Assembly (NCBI GenBank): GCA_045601805.1
Contig: JAZSAJ010000049.1
Coordinates: 1 to 21,703 of the forward strand
Length of the DNA stretch: 21,703 nucleotides
Reading direction: 5' to 3'
DNA from: SIG607 sp045601805
GTDB taxonomy: Bacteria; Bacillota; Clostridia; Oscillospirales; Acutalibacteraceae
Positions 21,319 through 21,703 of the stretch are shown one piece after another (positions within the stretch are counted from its first letter, which is position 1; every line of letters starts with the position of its first letter). The position numbers and the translations under genes are program-made. The notes under the pieces are model-generated. The model was not told the origin of the DNA. It was given only the letters and a program-made list of their open reading frames with translations, and did not search any database.

Positions 21319-21703
21319 GATTATTAAAGACTATATCAAGGACTATGAGAATGCCATAAATGCATTAGAAGAAATACCGGGTGTAGGCAAAATTGGTGCT
21401 CAGACAATTATTTCGGAGATTGGCAAGGATATGAGCAGATTTCCTTCGGCTTCACATTTATGCTCCTGGGCAGGTGTAGCACCGGGCAACAATGAAAGTG
21501 CAGGTAAACGCCGTAGTGGCAGAACAACAAAAGGCAATCCTACGCTTAAAACCACCCTTATCCAATGTGCTCACGGTACATCCAAACACAAAGACACCTT
21601 TTTCTACGCACAGTTTCAGCGTATTAAAATACGCAGAGGTTCTAAAATTGCGGCTATGGCAGTTGCTCATTCAATGCTTACTGCAATTTACTACATACTG
21701 AAA
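21299..21703 (+). pseudogene. IS110-family transposase, C-terminal part, partial
   Basis: In the shifted frame 135 codons stay open to the window edge. They contain the transposase-20 features: a helix-hairpin-helix type IPGVGKIGAQTIISEIG, then SWAGVAPGNNESAGKRRSG, where the Ser of the ESAGK stretch is the expected nucleophile, and NPTLKTTLIQCAH. There is no start or SD at the beginning, so this is the continuation of the same gene. The stop codon lies outside the window. Confidence 0.85.

Larger units (their letters stand above)
20446..21703 (+). mobile_element. IS110-family element, 3' end beyond the window
   Basis: Structured leader plus a DEDD transposase split into two frames. IS110 elements lack terminal inverted repeats, so the left boundary cannot be seen; it is no further right than the leader. 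The right end is missing. Confidence 0.7.

Overview
This window is an AT-rich, low-GC chromosomal segment. The gene families, strong Shine-Dalgarno (SD) sites, TTG starts and IS200/IS110 elements suggest a Firmicute of the class Clostridia, probably a gut-type Eubacteriales/Oscillospiraceae relative. Genus is an inference from gene content and cannot be fixed from sequence alone. Every gene from 146 to 19907 lies on the minus strand. Only the IS110-type element at the right edge, and a possible small ORF beside it, are on the plus strand.

Region 1 (about 480-10470) is a compact minus-strand operon for nearly the whole shikimate pathway plus the Phe and Tyr branches. In transcription order it reads: class I aminotransferase, chorismate mutase/prephenate dehydratase (pheA), aroB, aroC, an aroE-aroK fusion, aroQ, aroA, tyrA, a class I DAHP synthase (aroF/G type) and a YfcE-like phosphodiesterase. 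No tryptophan-branch gene is present. The operon starts from a near-perfect promoter (TTGACA-N17-TATAAT). A 23-residue leader ORF with the run FRFYYY and an intrinsic terminator directly ahead of the first gene follow it. I read this as a previously unannotated Phe/Tyr ribosome-mediated attenuator controlling the pathway. A small hypothetical gene (146-475) follows with its own promoter and terminator.

Region 2 (10464-16590) is housekeeping: typA/bipA, a DEDD exonuclease with zinc-ribbon-like cysteines and a PflA-like radical SAM protein (overlapping, so one operon), then an FAD oxidoreductase with a Rieske tail, a five-helix membrane protein and an ElaA-like acetyltransferase.

Region 3 (16600-18280) is accessory. 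A polytopic DUF975-like membrane protein is flanked by two copies of a hairpin-plus-tail repeat and preceded by an array of small palindromes. About 500 bp follow that lack coding capacity but carry a strong minus-strand promoter, many perfect stems and two intrinsic terminators. This is probably one or two structured non-coding RNAs that I cannot assign to a family.

Region 4 (18590-21703) is mobile DNA: a complete IS200-type element (TnpA only), a YfbU-family gene, a non-coding stretch with long hairpins, and an IS110-family transposase broken by a +1 A in an A5 run and cut by the window edge. The roughly 160 nt upstream of that transposase fold on paper into a nested stem structure expected of an IS110 bridge RNA.
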